Below, in pieces: positions 12,131 through 23,662 of a stretch of 64,000 bases of DNA (positions are counted from its first letter, which is position 1; each line of letters starts with the position of its first letter). The translations under genes were made by a program, and so were the position numbers. Source of the stretch: Cephalopachus bancanus. Lineage: Eukaryota; Chordata; Mammalia; Primates; Tarsiidae. A model generated the notes under the pieces. The model searched no databases. It was given only the letters and a program-made list of their open reading frames with translations, and was not told where the DNA came from. The stretch lies in contig JAPVLO010000402.1 of the NCBI GenBank assembly GCA_027257055.1, forward strand, positions 1,240,001 to 1,304,000. Direction: 5' to 3'.

Positions 12131-13926
12131 TAAGGGATTATATAAACAAAGAGATATAAATTTGGGTTGTATATTCATAGAAATTATTTCTAGTGACTAC
12201 AGTTTCCCAGTGATAATACCTCTCACCTTGCACTCCAATCAGTTATGATTAGTGTGGAAGAATCTATCTTTTCTTCTCACAAGACCACCAAAACCTAAGT
12301 TCAAGATCACAGGTTTTAGTAACATGTCATCAGCACAAAAGTCATCTCAGAACCATGCTCAGAATTCTAGGTTCCCACTTTCATTTACATTTTGGGTTGA
12401 TAATTCCTTACTCTATTTTCAGTTCTTCAATACTTTAAAAAGTATTTTAAATATATACCTCATGAAACATATACAATTGTTTTTACATGTGCCTTTTTTC
12501 TTGGTGCCTTAAAATGTTTGGTATAGACCATGTTGAGATTATTAAACAAAAGTAATTTGTTATTTTAAGTTGTTTTACCAAACAAATTACCGTTATGAGC
12601 ACATAATTGATAATTTAGATGTTAAGCATATAATAGCTCCTGCATCATTGCTTGCCTCAGATGGACAGAGCCATAATGTAAATAGAGAGGGGAATGCGTT
12701 TTTCATATTGTAGTAGATATTCCCATTGTTTAAACAGGTATAATTGAGTAATAAAAAATATCTCAGTTATTTCACAAAAATAATACTAACAAACACAAAA
12801 TTAAACTCTGAACCCACCAAACAATGCTCTCAGATGAGCACATCTTTAAGCAAAATTTAACAAATTTATGTGGACCCTCTCATAACAATAATTATTACAT
12901 AGTGCAAAAAGGCATTAGTAGATAAAAGTTTACTATAGCCAGATCCTGATGTTAAAGAGTTACCCCAAGTTAGCATGAGCCGAGAAAACAAATGTTCATT
13001 GGATAAATTATGCTTATTAGATAGTAAATGAGGTAGCAATGAGTCTTGTCCTGCCTTGGGACATTCATAATCATTATTTGGCATGTGATTGGGATTTATC
13101 CAGAAAATGAGTCTCAACAGAATAAGCTCACTAGGAAGGAAAACATAATATATTGAGAGGAATTAATATAGGAGAGATCATCCTATAGGAAGCACAAGAC
13201 AGACTGTTTGATTTAGTTGCAGGCCTATTTATTTTAGCTTTACAATGCATTTACATTGCCTTAGAAAAACATAGCTTCATCTTTCCTAAGTGTATCTTGT
13301 CAGTCCTCTTTCCTTTCTTGCTCAAGATTTTTCTTCCTGGACATGTTGGTTTTATTTAAATACTAACCTCTACCTACATAGTAGTCATTGTTCTTTCATT
13401 TATTTAATAATTTATACATTCAAAATATTTATTGAGCAAATAGTATATGTTCAGCAATGTCTAAGAGTTAGGAATCTAGTGTTTAAGAAAGACCTAAACC
13501 TTATTTGACAAGCTAATTTTCTAATGTGAGAAAAGGGAAAATAAAATTATGAAGTAGTAAGAAAGATAATATCAGAAAGAAAAAAAATGCTATAAAGAAA
13601 ACAAAATAGAGCCTTGGCAAGAGAGTTATAGAGATAGGGTGGCAGAAAAAGGGTTTGGCATTTAGCTACTGGAATCACAGAGTATATCTGAAGAGAACAT
13701 CTGAGACTTAGAACTGAAAGATAACATATGAGTCTGTGGTGATGTGGAGACAACCATGCAAAAAATAAAACTTAGATATTAAATGAAAATCACTAGGCCC
13801 AGAAACTGGCACACAGTATATAAAATCCTACTTTCTCTTCTCTCTGGTCCAATGCCATATGTCTCTCTCTCCTCTTCATTCAAAGGAAAAAAATTACATC
13901 TAAAGAAATCAATGGAAAGCAGAGCC

Positions 13927-14214
13927 AGCCGGGCTCAGTGGCTCAGCCTGTAATCCTGCGCCTTTGGGAGGCTGAGGTGAGTGAATTGCCTGAGCCCGCG
14001 GGTTCGAGACCCGCCTGGGCAGCGAGACCTCATCTCTACAAAAAATCAGCTGGGCGTGGTGGCACATGCCTATAATTCCGGCTACTCGGAAGGCTGAGGC
14101 GGAAGGATCACCGGAGCCCAGCAGGCCGAGGCTGCGGTGGCCGGGAGTGGCCACTGCACTCCAGTCTGGGCGACAGAGTGAGACTCCAACTCAAAAAAAA
14201 AAAAAAGAAAGAAA
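13927..14214 (+). mobile_element. Alu-type SINE, young subfamily, 12-bp TSD
   Basis: Dimeric 7SL-derived SINE starting AGCCGGGCTCAGTGG, with the B-box-like GGTTCGAGACC and ending GACTCCAACTCA plus an A/GAAA tail. The 12-bp direct repeat GAAAGCAGAGCC at 13915-13926 and 14215-14226 is the target-site duplication left by L1-mediated insertion. It carries the short form GGGCAGCGAGACCTC between the arms. Confidence 0.95.
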
Positions 14215-14829
14215 GAAAGCAGAGCCTGGGAAAAAGAAAAAAAAATCCATTTTGCACATTTAAATGCCAGTAGAAATATTAAACTATTTTAGAAGAACAC
14301 AGATATAGAAAGGGGGTCTAGTTAAAATTTTAAGAACAGATACAAATAGTTCTATTTATTTATTTATTTTTGTGGTTTTATTTTTAAAAGTACTGTGTGG
14401 AGAGTAAAGGAACTAGAAGTGTTAAACTTATCTACAGAAAGCTGAAGTGTACCATGAGGCATATATGAAGCTATGAGACAGAAGGTAATGACCAACTATT
14501 CTCTTTACCTCCAAAGATATTATGTTTGCAGTAGTATATGAGGAATAAACAGGGGAGAAATGTGCTAACTAGAGTTGCCTAGACTTTTACAAACAAAAAC
14601 AGTTTTATCTCTACTTTAGATTTTACCAGATTTCCTTTTCACCTCTTGCAACCATGAAGTAGAATGAATAAACCTTGGGTTTGTGTCAAAACATAAAGTT
14701 TGCTGTGACCTTTCTGAGACCAAGCACAGAGGTCTTCTCAGAGGGCACAACTATGAAATGGTGCTTTCAGATTCATTTCTAAAGGGTTCACATTGCATTT
14801 ACTAATGACCTAAACAGAACCAACTTCAA

Positions 14830-14960
14830 ATGGGAGTTACATCAATTTCTATCTTGGTGACTTTAGACAAATTACTTAACCTCCCTGGACATCATTTCAT
14901 TAGCTGACAATGTGACTAGTAATACTTATCTCAAATGGCTTTCTGAAGGAGAAATAAAGT
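14830..14960 (+). mobile_element. MIR relic (ancient tRNA-derived SINE)
   Basis: Contains the recognisable MIR core phrase around TTACTTAACCTCCCTGGAC and the downstream decayed ATTTCATTAGCTGACAATG segment, in the sense orientation. No ends or TSD survive, as expected for a pre-placental insertion. Confidence 0.6.

Positions 14961-14963
<3 letters not shown>

Positions 14964-15010
<47 letters not shown>
14964..15010. repeat. (AC)n microsatellite, about 23 units
   Basis: Uninterrupted AC dinucleotides directly downstream of the MIR relic. Confidence 0.97.
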
Positions 15011-15014
<4 letters not shown>

Positions 15015-17304
15015 CCTGCTGTGAGGGTATGCTACCCTCAGTAAGATATAAATTATACTTCCAAGGAGAGACAAGATCATAAAAGAGGATACCACATTTT
15101 AATAAGCTCAAATACTTTCAATTAAAGCAGACAGAGCAGCTAGCAGAATAAAGAAATACCTATGGACAACATTTTCAACAAAATTAGATTAAAAAGTACC
15201 CTCCAATCTCAGAGTACAAATTGGTGACAGCGAATTACTTGAGTGGGTATAGAATCCACCACAGTAGGAAAAAGGGTTTTTTTGTTTGTTTTAAATCTCA
15301 AGAGCTCAGAAATCCAGAAAGCGCAGACATGTGTTCCAAAAGAAGAGGGGTCATTATGATTGGAACTTTCAGCAAGTAGATGAAATGAGAAAGTGAGAAA
15401 CAGAGGAAAGTATAGAAGCTTTGAAAGAATAATATAAATCAAAACCAAAAAGCTGAAACATGATATTATTAAATAACATGATATGAAGGAGAGGTGACAA
15501 AATTCATGAAGGACTTTGGATGAAAAAGAAGAAAAAGGAGAATGGGGGGAGGAGGAAAAGACAGAAAAAAATGCATTTAGTAGTGAGTATAAAATAAAGC
15601 AAAACAAAATAAAACAAAAAACCTTAGAAGTTTGATTTCCTTCCAGTGGAAAGTCTAGAGGGAGGGAATATAGAGCTGCTGTGACCCTTCATATTATTAG
15701 AAATCTAGGTCCAGTTTATTGTTATGCTCCACTAGGCTTATTCGGAATTGTCATCCCCATGGTCACTCAAAGTCACATGACTATGATGCTTCAACCTCTG
15801 CATCTTCATTTCTGGCTAAAGAGAGTGGGCGAAGTGACAACGAAGTCCATATTAACAGAATCATTCTCATTTTTGAAAGTTTTTCTTGAAGGACAAGCTA
15901 ACTTCTACTTTCCATTGGCCAGCTCTTGGTCATTGAATCACACTATTTTCAAGAAGATCTGAGAATGTCATTTTCTAACTGGTCATATTGCTATCATCTC
16001 CCAACAAATCTGAGTTCTATCAGTAAAGAGGGAAATAATGAATAGGCAATCAATGCCTCAATAGGTAATCATTCTCAAGTGCCTCAAATCCTCAATAAAT
16101 GTCAGGAGCCCTCTGAGGTGAGGCTTACAGGTTAATGCATGACAGAACAGCAGGCCAAATCCATAAATCCACTTATTTTTTGAACATGTACCGGAAACCA
16201 CAAGCGTATCATAAAGTTTTCAACCTGGTAAAGTAGCCCTTGAGTAGTGGGAAAATAAATGTACACTGAGTTTGGACTTGACTGCTGAACTGGGGAAAGT
16301 TTGTTACTCAATCCCTGCCGATGCTCATTTTATCTCGTTCTTGGCTTTCTCAGAGAAACAAAGCAAGCACAATTGACCCTAGATCCTATTATTAATAAGT
16401 TCTTCATTTGTAAATTCACCTAATTGTCAAAACCAATACATGCAGGGTTTTCATATCATTAGTAGACATGTACAGGGCTGTGGGAAATTAAGGCTGCCTG
16501 ATGTGCATAAACCCAGCTAATGTCAAACAAAGTGACACTCTGCTTTTCTGTTTTAGCTCTCATATAATAAACAAGTATTCTTTTCCTGGTCTAGTTACTG
16601 CCACATTTTTCATATCATTTGAGTTTGTATGGGGGAGGTGGGTGATTCTGTGTTTTAAAATGGCTCTAAGCACAGTACTAAGGTGCTATTTGGTGGTCTA
16701 AGCACAAGAAGGCTGTGAGGTGTCTCATGGAGAAAATAAATACATTAAATAAGATTTACTAAGGCATAAGTTATAGTGCTGCTGGTTATGAGTGCAATGT
16801 TAATGAATCAACAATTCATATTAAATACATTGTCCTTAAACAGAAACACACACAACAGTGTTACATACTGATCAACTGATGAAAATGTTACCATTAAGGC
16901 TCAGAGGACTTAACCTTGTATTTCCCCTTAGAACAATAGTTCAGAATTCACTTATTCAGTGTTTGCAGCAACTTTATAAAAAATAAATACTACAAAAAAT
17001 AAGAATCAGTGTATATCTGTGCTTGTCTATGCTTGAACATTACAATAGTCAGTAGACACAGCAGTGATGCATTGTGCAAAATGCAATTCAGTATCCCATT
17101 TAAACTCAAGGGACTGTGGAGAACACAAAAATGACCAAGATCCACCACTTGCCCTTTAATAACTTCTAGTTTACTGAGTGAGGCAAAAATATATATTGTA
17201 ATGTAGACTCTGATAAGCGCTATAATTTGAATGCAGGAAACTTCTGCTTGCTTAACCAATGGATAAAAGTGGGATATTTCTTTTAAAATTCAAATTTAAA
17301 AGCT
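15011..17304. other. No gene seen; non-coding DNA
   Basis: No coding frame, young repeat or RNA gene recognised. The segment about 17090-17240 has phrases of a widespread ancient repeat (GATAAGCGCTATAATTTGAATG) that I cannot name safely. Confidence 0.55.
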
Positions 17305-17558
17305 AGGGCAGGTACAGTGGCTCATGCTTGCAAACCCAGCACTGTGGGAGGCCAAGGCAGAAGGACTGCTTGAGTCCAGGAGTTTGAGACCAGCTGAGCA
17401 ACATAGTCAGGTTTAGTTTCTAGAAAATATATTTTTTAATCAGCTGTGTGTGGCGGCACCCACCTATAGTCCCAGCTACTCAAAAGTCTGAGGTAGGAAG
17501 ATCAGCCGCGCCCAGGAGGTCAAGACTGCAGTGAGCCATGGGTGACAGAGTAAGACCA
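17305..17558 (+). mobile_element. Old AluJ-like SINE
   Basis: Both arms are present but diverged (GGCTCATGCTTGCAAACCCAG; GAGTTTGAGACCAGC), with loss of most of the ACTGCACTCCAGCC segment near the 3' end. Its left arm keeps the older GGCTCATGC form rather than the shortened GGCTCAGCC of the young copies. The tail has become a (GGAA)n tract. Confidence 0.85.
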
Positions 17559-17662
17559 ATAAAGAAAGGAAGGAAGGAAGGGAGGGAGGGAGGGAGGAAG
17601 GAAGGTAAAGAGAGAGAGAAGGAAGGGGAGGAGAGGGGAGGGAAGGGGAAGGGAGGGAGGGA
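17559..17662. repeat. (GGAA)n/(GGGA)n purine tract from SINE tail
   Basis: About 100 bp of GGAAGGAAGG and GGGAGGGAGG directly abutting the 3' end of the old SINE, consistent with growth of a microsatellite from its A-tail. Confidence 0.92.
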
Positions 17663-19594
17663 ATAAAATAATTTATTTTTAAAAACAATTTAAAACAATG
17701 TCTTTGGATGCCTTTAACAAAAAGTGATCTTTCTACAAGATTTATATTACCAACATTTATCTCTAAAAGTAACAATAGGGTTCATTGTTTAGGAAAAATA
17801 ACTCAAGTGACATATTTTGGTTTTTGGAACATTTCTCTGAATACATTTCAACAAAAGAGCTGTCCTTTTGTTAAATTAACCTTGGGTTCTGGTATTATGC
17901 CCTTGATTGTTCAAAATCTTCTCTTTTATACCTTTGCAGTATCTCTTACTCCTCCCTATTTTCCCTTTTACAGTAATTTAATTATTATTTATGATTTCCA
18001 TTTGTTCCTGCCTCTTTCTTATCTTTCCTGAGTATATCTTCTCCAACACCAGGGTGTGCATATCCTCATAATATGAACACAGCTGTTCTAGTTATCTTTC
18101 AATTATTTCAGACATTGTTGCCCTTGGCAACTTAATCTTTTACCTAAACCAGGAAAATGTCATAAGAAGTCTTTGAATATGTGTCATAGTGAAGCACCTT
18201 AAATAAGATCTGCAAATAATGATTGGAACGAATCTCAATCCATTTACTCTTCAACTTTTAGCTGAACAACTGAATTTAAATGTTTCCCCATATTTCTTCA
18301 GTGTTATTAAGAATTTAAATGAATCATTTTACTTTGTAGGTGATTTTTACATTATAATTGAAAGAAAATCTCTAAAAAAGGAGATAATACAGTATGACTG
18401 GGTTTCAAAGGTTAATTGTACTGGGATAAAAATTATATTTGAAGAATAAGTTTTTGTTTTCTGAGATATGTACTTGTTTATGTCTTCTAACCACATGGAT
18501 GTCTACCTAGTGAAGATATTTATCTGCCATTAACAGTGCCTTTTATTTTACCTAAAAACACAGTTGCCACTAAATCAAAAGTGACATCAATACAGTGAAG
18601 ATGTAAATTGTGACCAAATTAGATGTCCTATTTTCCCTTAACTATTAGAGACTTGAACCATATGGCCTCCACTCAAATGTCTACACTGGTAAAAATAGAA
18701 GACTGCAGTTTCTTCAGACTGTGTCTCATTGACACTTGCATGTATGAAAGAGTTCTTAGAGCTTACAGCAGAAACACAAGACAAAAGATTCTAACATTGA
18801 GCTAACAGGCACTAGCATTGAATGATGAGAGTAGACTGGACATTCTTCTAATTGAATCTTAACAACTGGATCATTGTTTTTTAAAGAGTACAAAATAACT
18901 TCTACTACTCATTATCTGAATCACATTTTTCCATCTCTGCCTCTTCTTTAGTGTTTAAGTTGCTAGCCAATGTTTCTAACCATTTTTTTCTATGCCTCTT
19001 CAATGGACTAGTTCACATAACTAAACTCTCTAAATAGTGTATTCACCCTTTTTTGCTACAAAGAATAAAAATACTATATTTTTCACTATTTTCTTAAACA
19101 GACATGAGGAATATCCTTGGGCTTTATGAATATGTTGATTATGTCATGCTGAAAGGCAAAGATACACTTATTAACGTGTTAGTGTATCTGCCCTTCTTCT
19201 CCAGTGTTGAGTCTGGGAGAGGTAACCTGTACAGAGAAACTGCAGAACATCAAACAGAACTCACTGAAAATTCATCTTAACATTATGCACTCTGAACGTC
19301 TATCAATTAGCCCATATATTTGAAAAGCACTTTTCTAGGCACTCATATATGTAAAGTAGGGGCAAAGAGGGTAGGTTATAAAGAAGAAAAATAGTCCTTT
19401 TTCTTAGAGAAATTAAATACATAAAGAACTAAATATGTACAAGATGTGAAAAAAGTTAGGAAAAAAACATAATAGAATTTATATACAGAATTGTGAGAGG
19501 AAGTATAAATTTTAAATCCTTTCCCTTTGTATTGTCAATACTAGTATTTTCCGAACATAGACTAGGTGGGTCCTGAGTTGAGGCTTGTGCATTC
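17663..19594. other. No gene seen; AT-rich non-coding DNA
   Basis: No supported coding frame, RNA gene or mobile element recognised. Confidence 0.55.
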
Positions 19595-19609
19595 TTCCCT
19601 AGAGATAAA

Positions 19610-20295
19610 TTAAAAAAAAAAATTTATTATAAAGATGTGGGGTACAATTCAGGGTTAGGTGTACAAACATCGATTATGCAAGTATCCTTGTTGATGAGGT
19701 GTGCCCCTCTCTCCCTTAGCAGTTTCCCTCAACTGCCTCTCCCATCCCCCCTCCCACTACTGCCAATTCCTTTCTTATAGTATTATGATAATTGTTCAAG
19801 GTCTGCTTATGAGGGAAAACATGTGGTACTCTGTTGTTTCTGTGACAGATCGACTTTAAATCTATCCAAGTTGCTGCGAAGTCCATGTTTGTCCTTTTTT
19901 GTGGCTGCATAATATTCCATTGTGTATATGTACCACATTTTTTTAATCCAGTCCAGCTTTGATGGGCAGCATGGTTGGTTCCATGCTTTTGCTACTGTGA
20001 CTAGAGCTGCAACAAACATACCTGTGCAGGTATCCTTTTTGTAGAATGATTTGAGTTCCTTCGGGTATATTCCCAATAGGGGAATTGCTGGGTCATATGG
20101 AAGGTCAATTTCTAGTCCTTTCAGAAATCACCACACTGTCTTCCAAAGAGGTTGCACTAGTTCGTATTCCCACCGGCAGTGTAGAAGCATTCCTTTTTCT
20201 CCACATCCTCTCCAGCATCTGTTGTTGGTTGTTTTATTAATGATGGCCATTCTAACTGGCATTAGGTGGCATCTCAATGTGATTTTGATTTGCAT
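19610..20295 (-). mobile_element. 5'-truncated L1, 15-bp TSD
   Basis: Contains the L1 3'UTR and the ORF2 C-terminal domain on the minus strand ([37 protein letters not shown]), with one frameshift near 20080-20125. The repeat TTCCCTAGAGATAAA at 19595-19609 and 20296-20310 flanks it exactly. The L1 3' end (CCCCACATCTTTATAATAAA on the minus strand) is followed by about eleven T and two A instead of a plain A-tail. The outer TSD shares AGGGAA with the first L1 bases, a microhomology at the 5' junction. Confidence 0.93.
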
Positions 20296-20310
20296 TTCCC
20301 TAGAGATAAA

Positions 20311-21175
20311 CTTGACCACAGAGCCTACTGAACCTTAATTTGCAAATGCAGACCAGATGGCTCCCAATTCTGCTGCTGTGGCTTTCAGGGAAGAAGGGTA
20401 GAGAAAGATAGAAGAGACAGCAACCAGGCAGTAAGTCAGCCATGGGATTCCTGCTTCTCTATTTCTTCTTCACTTGCCTGAATTTCTAGCTACTGTTGTC
20501 TCTTTATTGCCTCCTCTTCCTTTTTTTCCATTTTTTCCCTCCTTTTAATTCTATTTTCCATCTGACTAGTGAGTCTTCTCTAATTTATCTTCTTTTTTCT
20601 TGTAAGTCTGCCTTCACAATGAGAGTCTTAATTTTTCAGTCCTTGAAATCCAAAAGAGAGTCTCTTTCATTTCATCAAATACCATCAGGCATAATCTTAA
20701 ACATACTGAGAACTGGTTCATCTCCATTCATACCCAGAGGTTGTTTTTTTTTTTCTATGCCTAATACAAAAATGTCTAGTTTCAGCACTCTGTTTAACTT
20801 TGCAGGGAGGCTGTCTTTTGGAAAATCATATTGCTATTGACTGTAATTTAAAACAAGAGACGAGAAAGGAAGGTATACAGTATGGTATTTTAAACTTGAG
20901 AGAATAGTTCTACTTTAAACCTCAAAGAAAAGTTAGTTCACTTGGCTTTTGTTAAACCTATAAAAATATTTTTAAAATTTCCTTTTCCTGAAGATTAAAA
21001 TACACGTCATTTCAAATATTTTAATAATAAAGTAATGAAGAAAAAAATGTACTCATGATGCCATTATTAAAAATCAAGCATTTTTTACTTCAGTATTTTA
21101 ATGATCTTTGTGAATAACTATGTATGCATTTTTATATAATTGAAATAAAACTACCAACATTTTGCAGTTTGCATT
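20311..21175. other. No gene seen; non-coding DNA
   Basis: No coding frame longer than chance and no recognised element between the short L1 and the old L1M. Confidence 0.5.
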
Positions 21176-22256
21176 TCAAACTGCTTTATTAATGTATAAT
21201 AGACATACAATAAACTTCATATGTTACAGGTATACAATTTGAAATGTTTTAACGGATAAATACATTGCTAAACTATTACAACAATCAAGATGATGAGTAT
21301 ATACATCACTTTCCAAGACTCATTATACTTTTTGTTATGCTTCCTATCTGATTCTCCATCCAAAGGTAACAATTAATCTGCTTTCTGTCACCATAGAGTA
21401 TCTTAAATTTTCTAGAATTTGATATAAATAGAATTATTCAGTATGTAATTTTTTTGCTCAGACATTCTGGTATCTATGTGGCACTAACTTACTGTAATTT
21501 TCACTTTCCCTAATGGCTAAAGATATTGAGCATGTATTTTTTGACAATTAACTTTTTAAGACATAGTATTGATGCAATTGTTTGTCCATTTTAAAATGAG
21601 TTGTTTTCTTATGATTGAGCTTTGAAAGTTTTTTTTAATATTCTAGCTACAAGTCCTTTCATAGGCATGAATTTTGTGAAATATTTTCTCCCAGTCGGAA
21701 GCTTGTTTTTTATTCTCTAAACAGTCCTGAATGGAGAAGTTTTTGATTTTGATGAAGTTCAGCTTATATATAATATATATTGGGCTTTTGGTGTTATATT
21801 TAAGAAATCTTTGCTTCTGCCAAGGTCAACATTTTTCTAATATTTTCTTCTAAAAGTCTCAAAAATTTTTTTGTTATATGATTCATTGGTGTCAATTGTA
21901 TCATATGATACATGATATGAACTGAATTTCCTCCTTCTTTCTATATGAATATACAGTTGTTCTATTACCTCTTGTTAAAAGATTGTCCTCTCTCACACTG
22001 AATTTTCTTTGTACCCTTGTTCAAAATCTGTCTATAAATGTGACTCCATCTCTCAATTTTCTATTCTATTTTATTTATTTATTTATTTGTTTTGATACTA
22101 CTACCATTTTGTTCTGTTTGTTGCAAGTATATATTAATAATATGCTTTGAGATCATGAACTTTTAGCCCTCCAACTTTGCACTTCTTTTTCCAAATTATT
22201 GTTAGGTGTTCTACACCCCTTGTATTTCACAAATTTATCAATTTATACAAATAAGA

Positions 22257-22322
22257 GGAAGGAAGGGAGGAGGAAGGAGGGAGGGGAGAGAAAGAGAGGG
22301 AGGGAGGGAAGGAGGGAGGAAG
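22257..22322. repeat. GGAA/GGGA-rich purine tract
   Basis: Purine-only stretch (GGAAGGGAGG, GAAAGAGAGGG) inside the old L1M ORF2 region. Confidence 0.88.
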
Positions 22323-23213
22323 ATTTTTATTGGCATTACATTAAATCCATAGATCAATTTGGGAGGAATTGAAATTTTAACAATGTTGAATTGTTTTTCC
22401 TCTCACCAATGTTGTGAGTTTTCAGTGCCCAGGTCTTGAACATCTTCTGTTACGTGTATTCCTAAAAAGCTCATGCTCTGTTACTGTTTAAATGCTATGT
22501 TTAATTTCTATTTCTGGTTCTTCATTGGCAATATATGGAAAAAAATTAAATTTTGTGCATTGATCTCATTCTGAAAACTTGATCAACTCACTTTTTTGTA
22601 AATTTCTTAAGCTTTTCTGCAAAGATGACTATATTGCCTCCAAATAAAGAGTGATTTACTTTTTCTACTCAAGATGCATTTTCTTTCCTTTTCTTCCCTT
22701 ATTGCACCACCTAGCACCTCTAATACAATGTTGAAAGTAAGTGGAAAGTGAAAATGATTATACTCTGTGCATTTCTTTCTTGTTTATATGAGAAATTACA
22801 TTGATTGATTATAGAATGTTAATGCAACCTTAAATTTCTGGATTACATTCAATTAATTTTGATATATTTTTTTTTACTATATATAATTGGATTTGCCTCC
22901 TGCATTTTCTGGAAATATTTGTGTGAAATTAACATTTTTTTCATCCTTAGCTATTGCATAGAATTCTCCAGTAAATTTGTCTGGCCTGCATTTTGTATGG
23001 GAAGAGGAGGGAGAATGATGGCAAGATTTTAAATATATAACTCAATTATTTTAATAAACAGCTGGTTACATTATACATTCCTTCTTGAGTGAGCTTTGGA
23101 AGTTTGTTTCTTTCAAAGAATTTGCCCATTTAATCTATGTTAAACTTATTGGCACAAAGTTCTTCATAATATCACTTAATTGCTCTTTTATTCTTATTCT
23201 TCTTATTATTTTT

Positions 23214-23488
23214 TGAGTTGGAGTCTCACTCTGTTGCCCCGACTGGAGTGCAGTGGCCGCTCCCGGCCACCGCAGCCTCGACCTGCTGGGCTCCAGCGAT
23301 CCTTCTGCCTCAGCCTTCTGAGTAGCCGGGATTACAGGCATGCGCTACCACGCCCGGCTGATTTTTTGATTTATTGTAGAGATGAGGTCTCCCTGCCCAG
23401 GCGGGTCTCGAACTCACGGGCTCAGGCAATCCACTCACCTCAGCCTCCCAAAGGCGTGGGATTATAGGCTGAGCCACCAAGCCGGGCT
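23214..23488 (-). mobile_element. Alu-type SINE inserted in the old L1M
   Basis: Reverse orientation: tail and GAGTTGGAGTCTCACTC at the left, GCCACCAAGCCGGGC at the right. It carries the short inter-arm form (GGGCAGGGAGACCTC on its sense strand). The flanking TTATTATTTTT at 23203-23213 and 23489-23499 is a probable TSD, though the left copy merges with the tail. Confidence 0.92.
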
Positions 23489-23662
23489 TTATTATTTTTA
23501 ATATCTTTACTAATAATGCCTCTCTAACCTTGATATTAGTAATTTGGTTACCTTTCTCTTTTGATAAGCTTAGTAAGATTTTTTTAAAAGTTGGCATTCT
23601 CAAAAAAAAACAGCTCTTATTTTGATGTATTTTTCTTTATTGTTTTTCTATTTCTTTAAATT

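Larger units (their letters stand above)
9546..13914. other. No gene seen; AT-rich non-coding DNA
   Basis: No supported coding frame. It contains an (AAAG)n tract at about 10763-10791, a possible old L1 scrap (listed separately), and a phrase near 13400-13470 resembling the end of a common ancient mammalian repeat, too decayed to assign. The segment 11000-11430 has a more balanced base composition but no recognised content. Confidence 0.6.

Noticed and set aside
13980..14030. tRNA-like B box (GGTTCGAGACC) as a tRNA gene
   Set aside because: Recurs in every SINE copy as the Pol III promoter of the 7SL-derived left arm; no cloverleaf around it.
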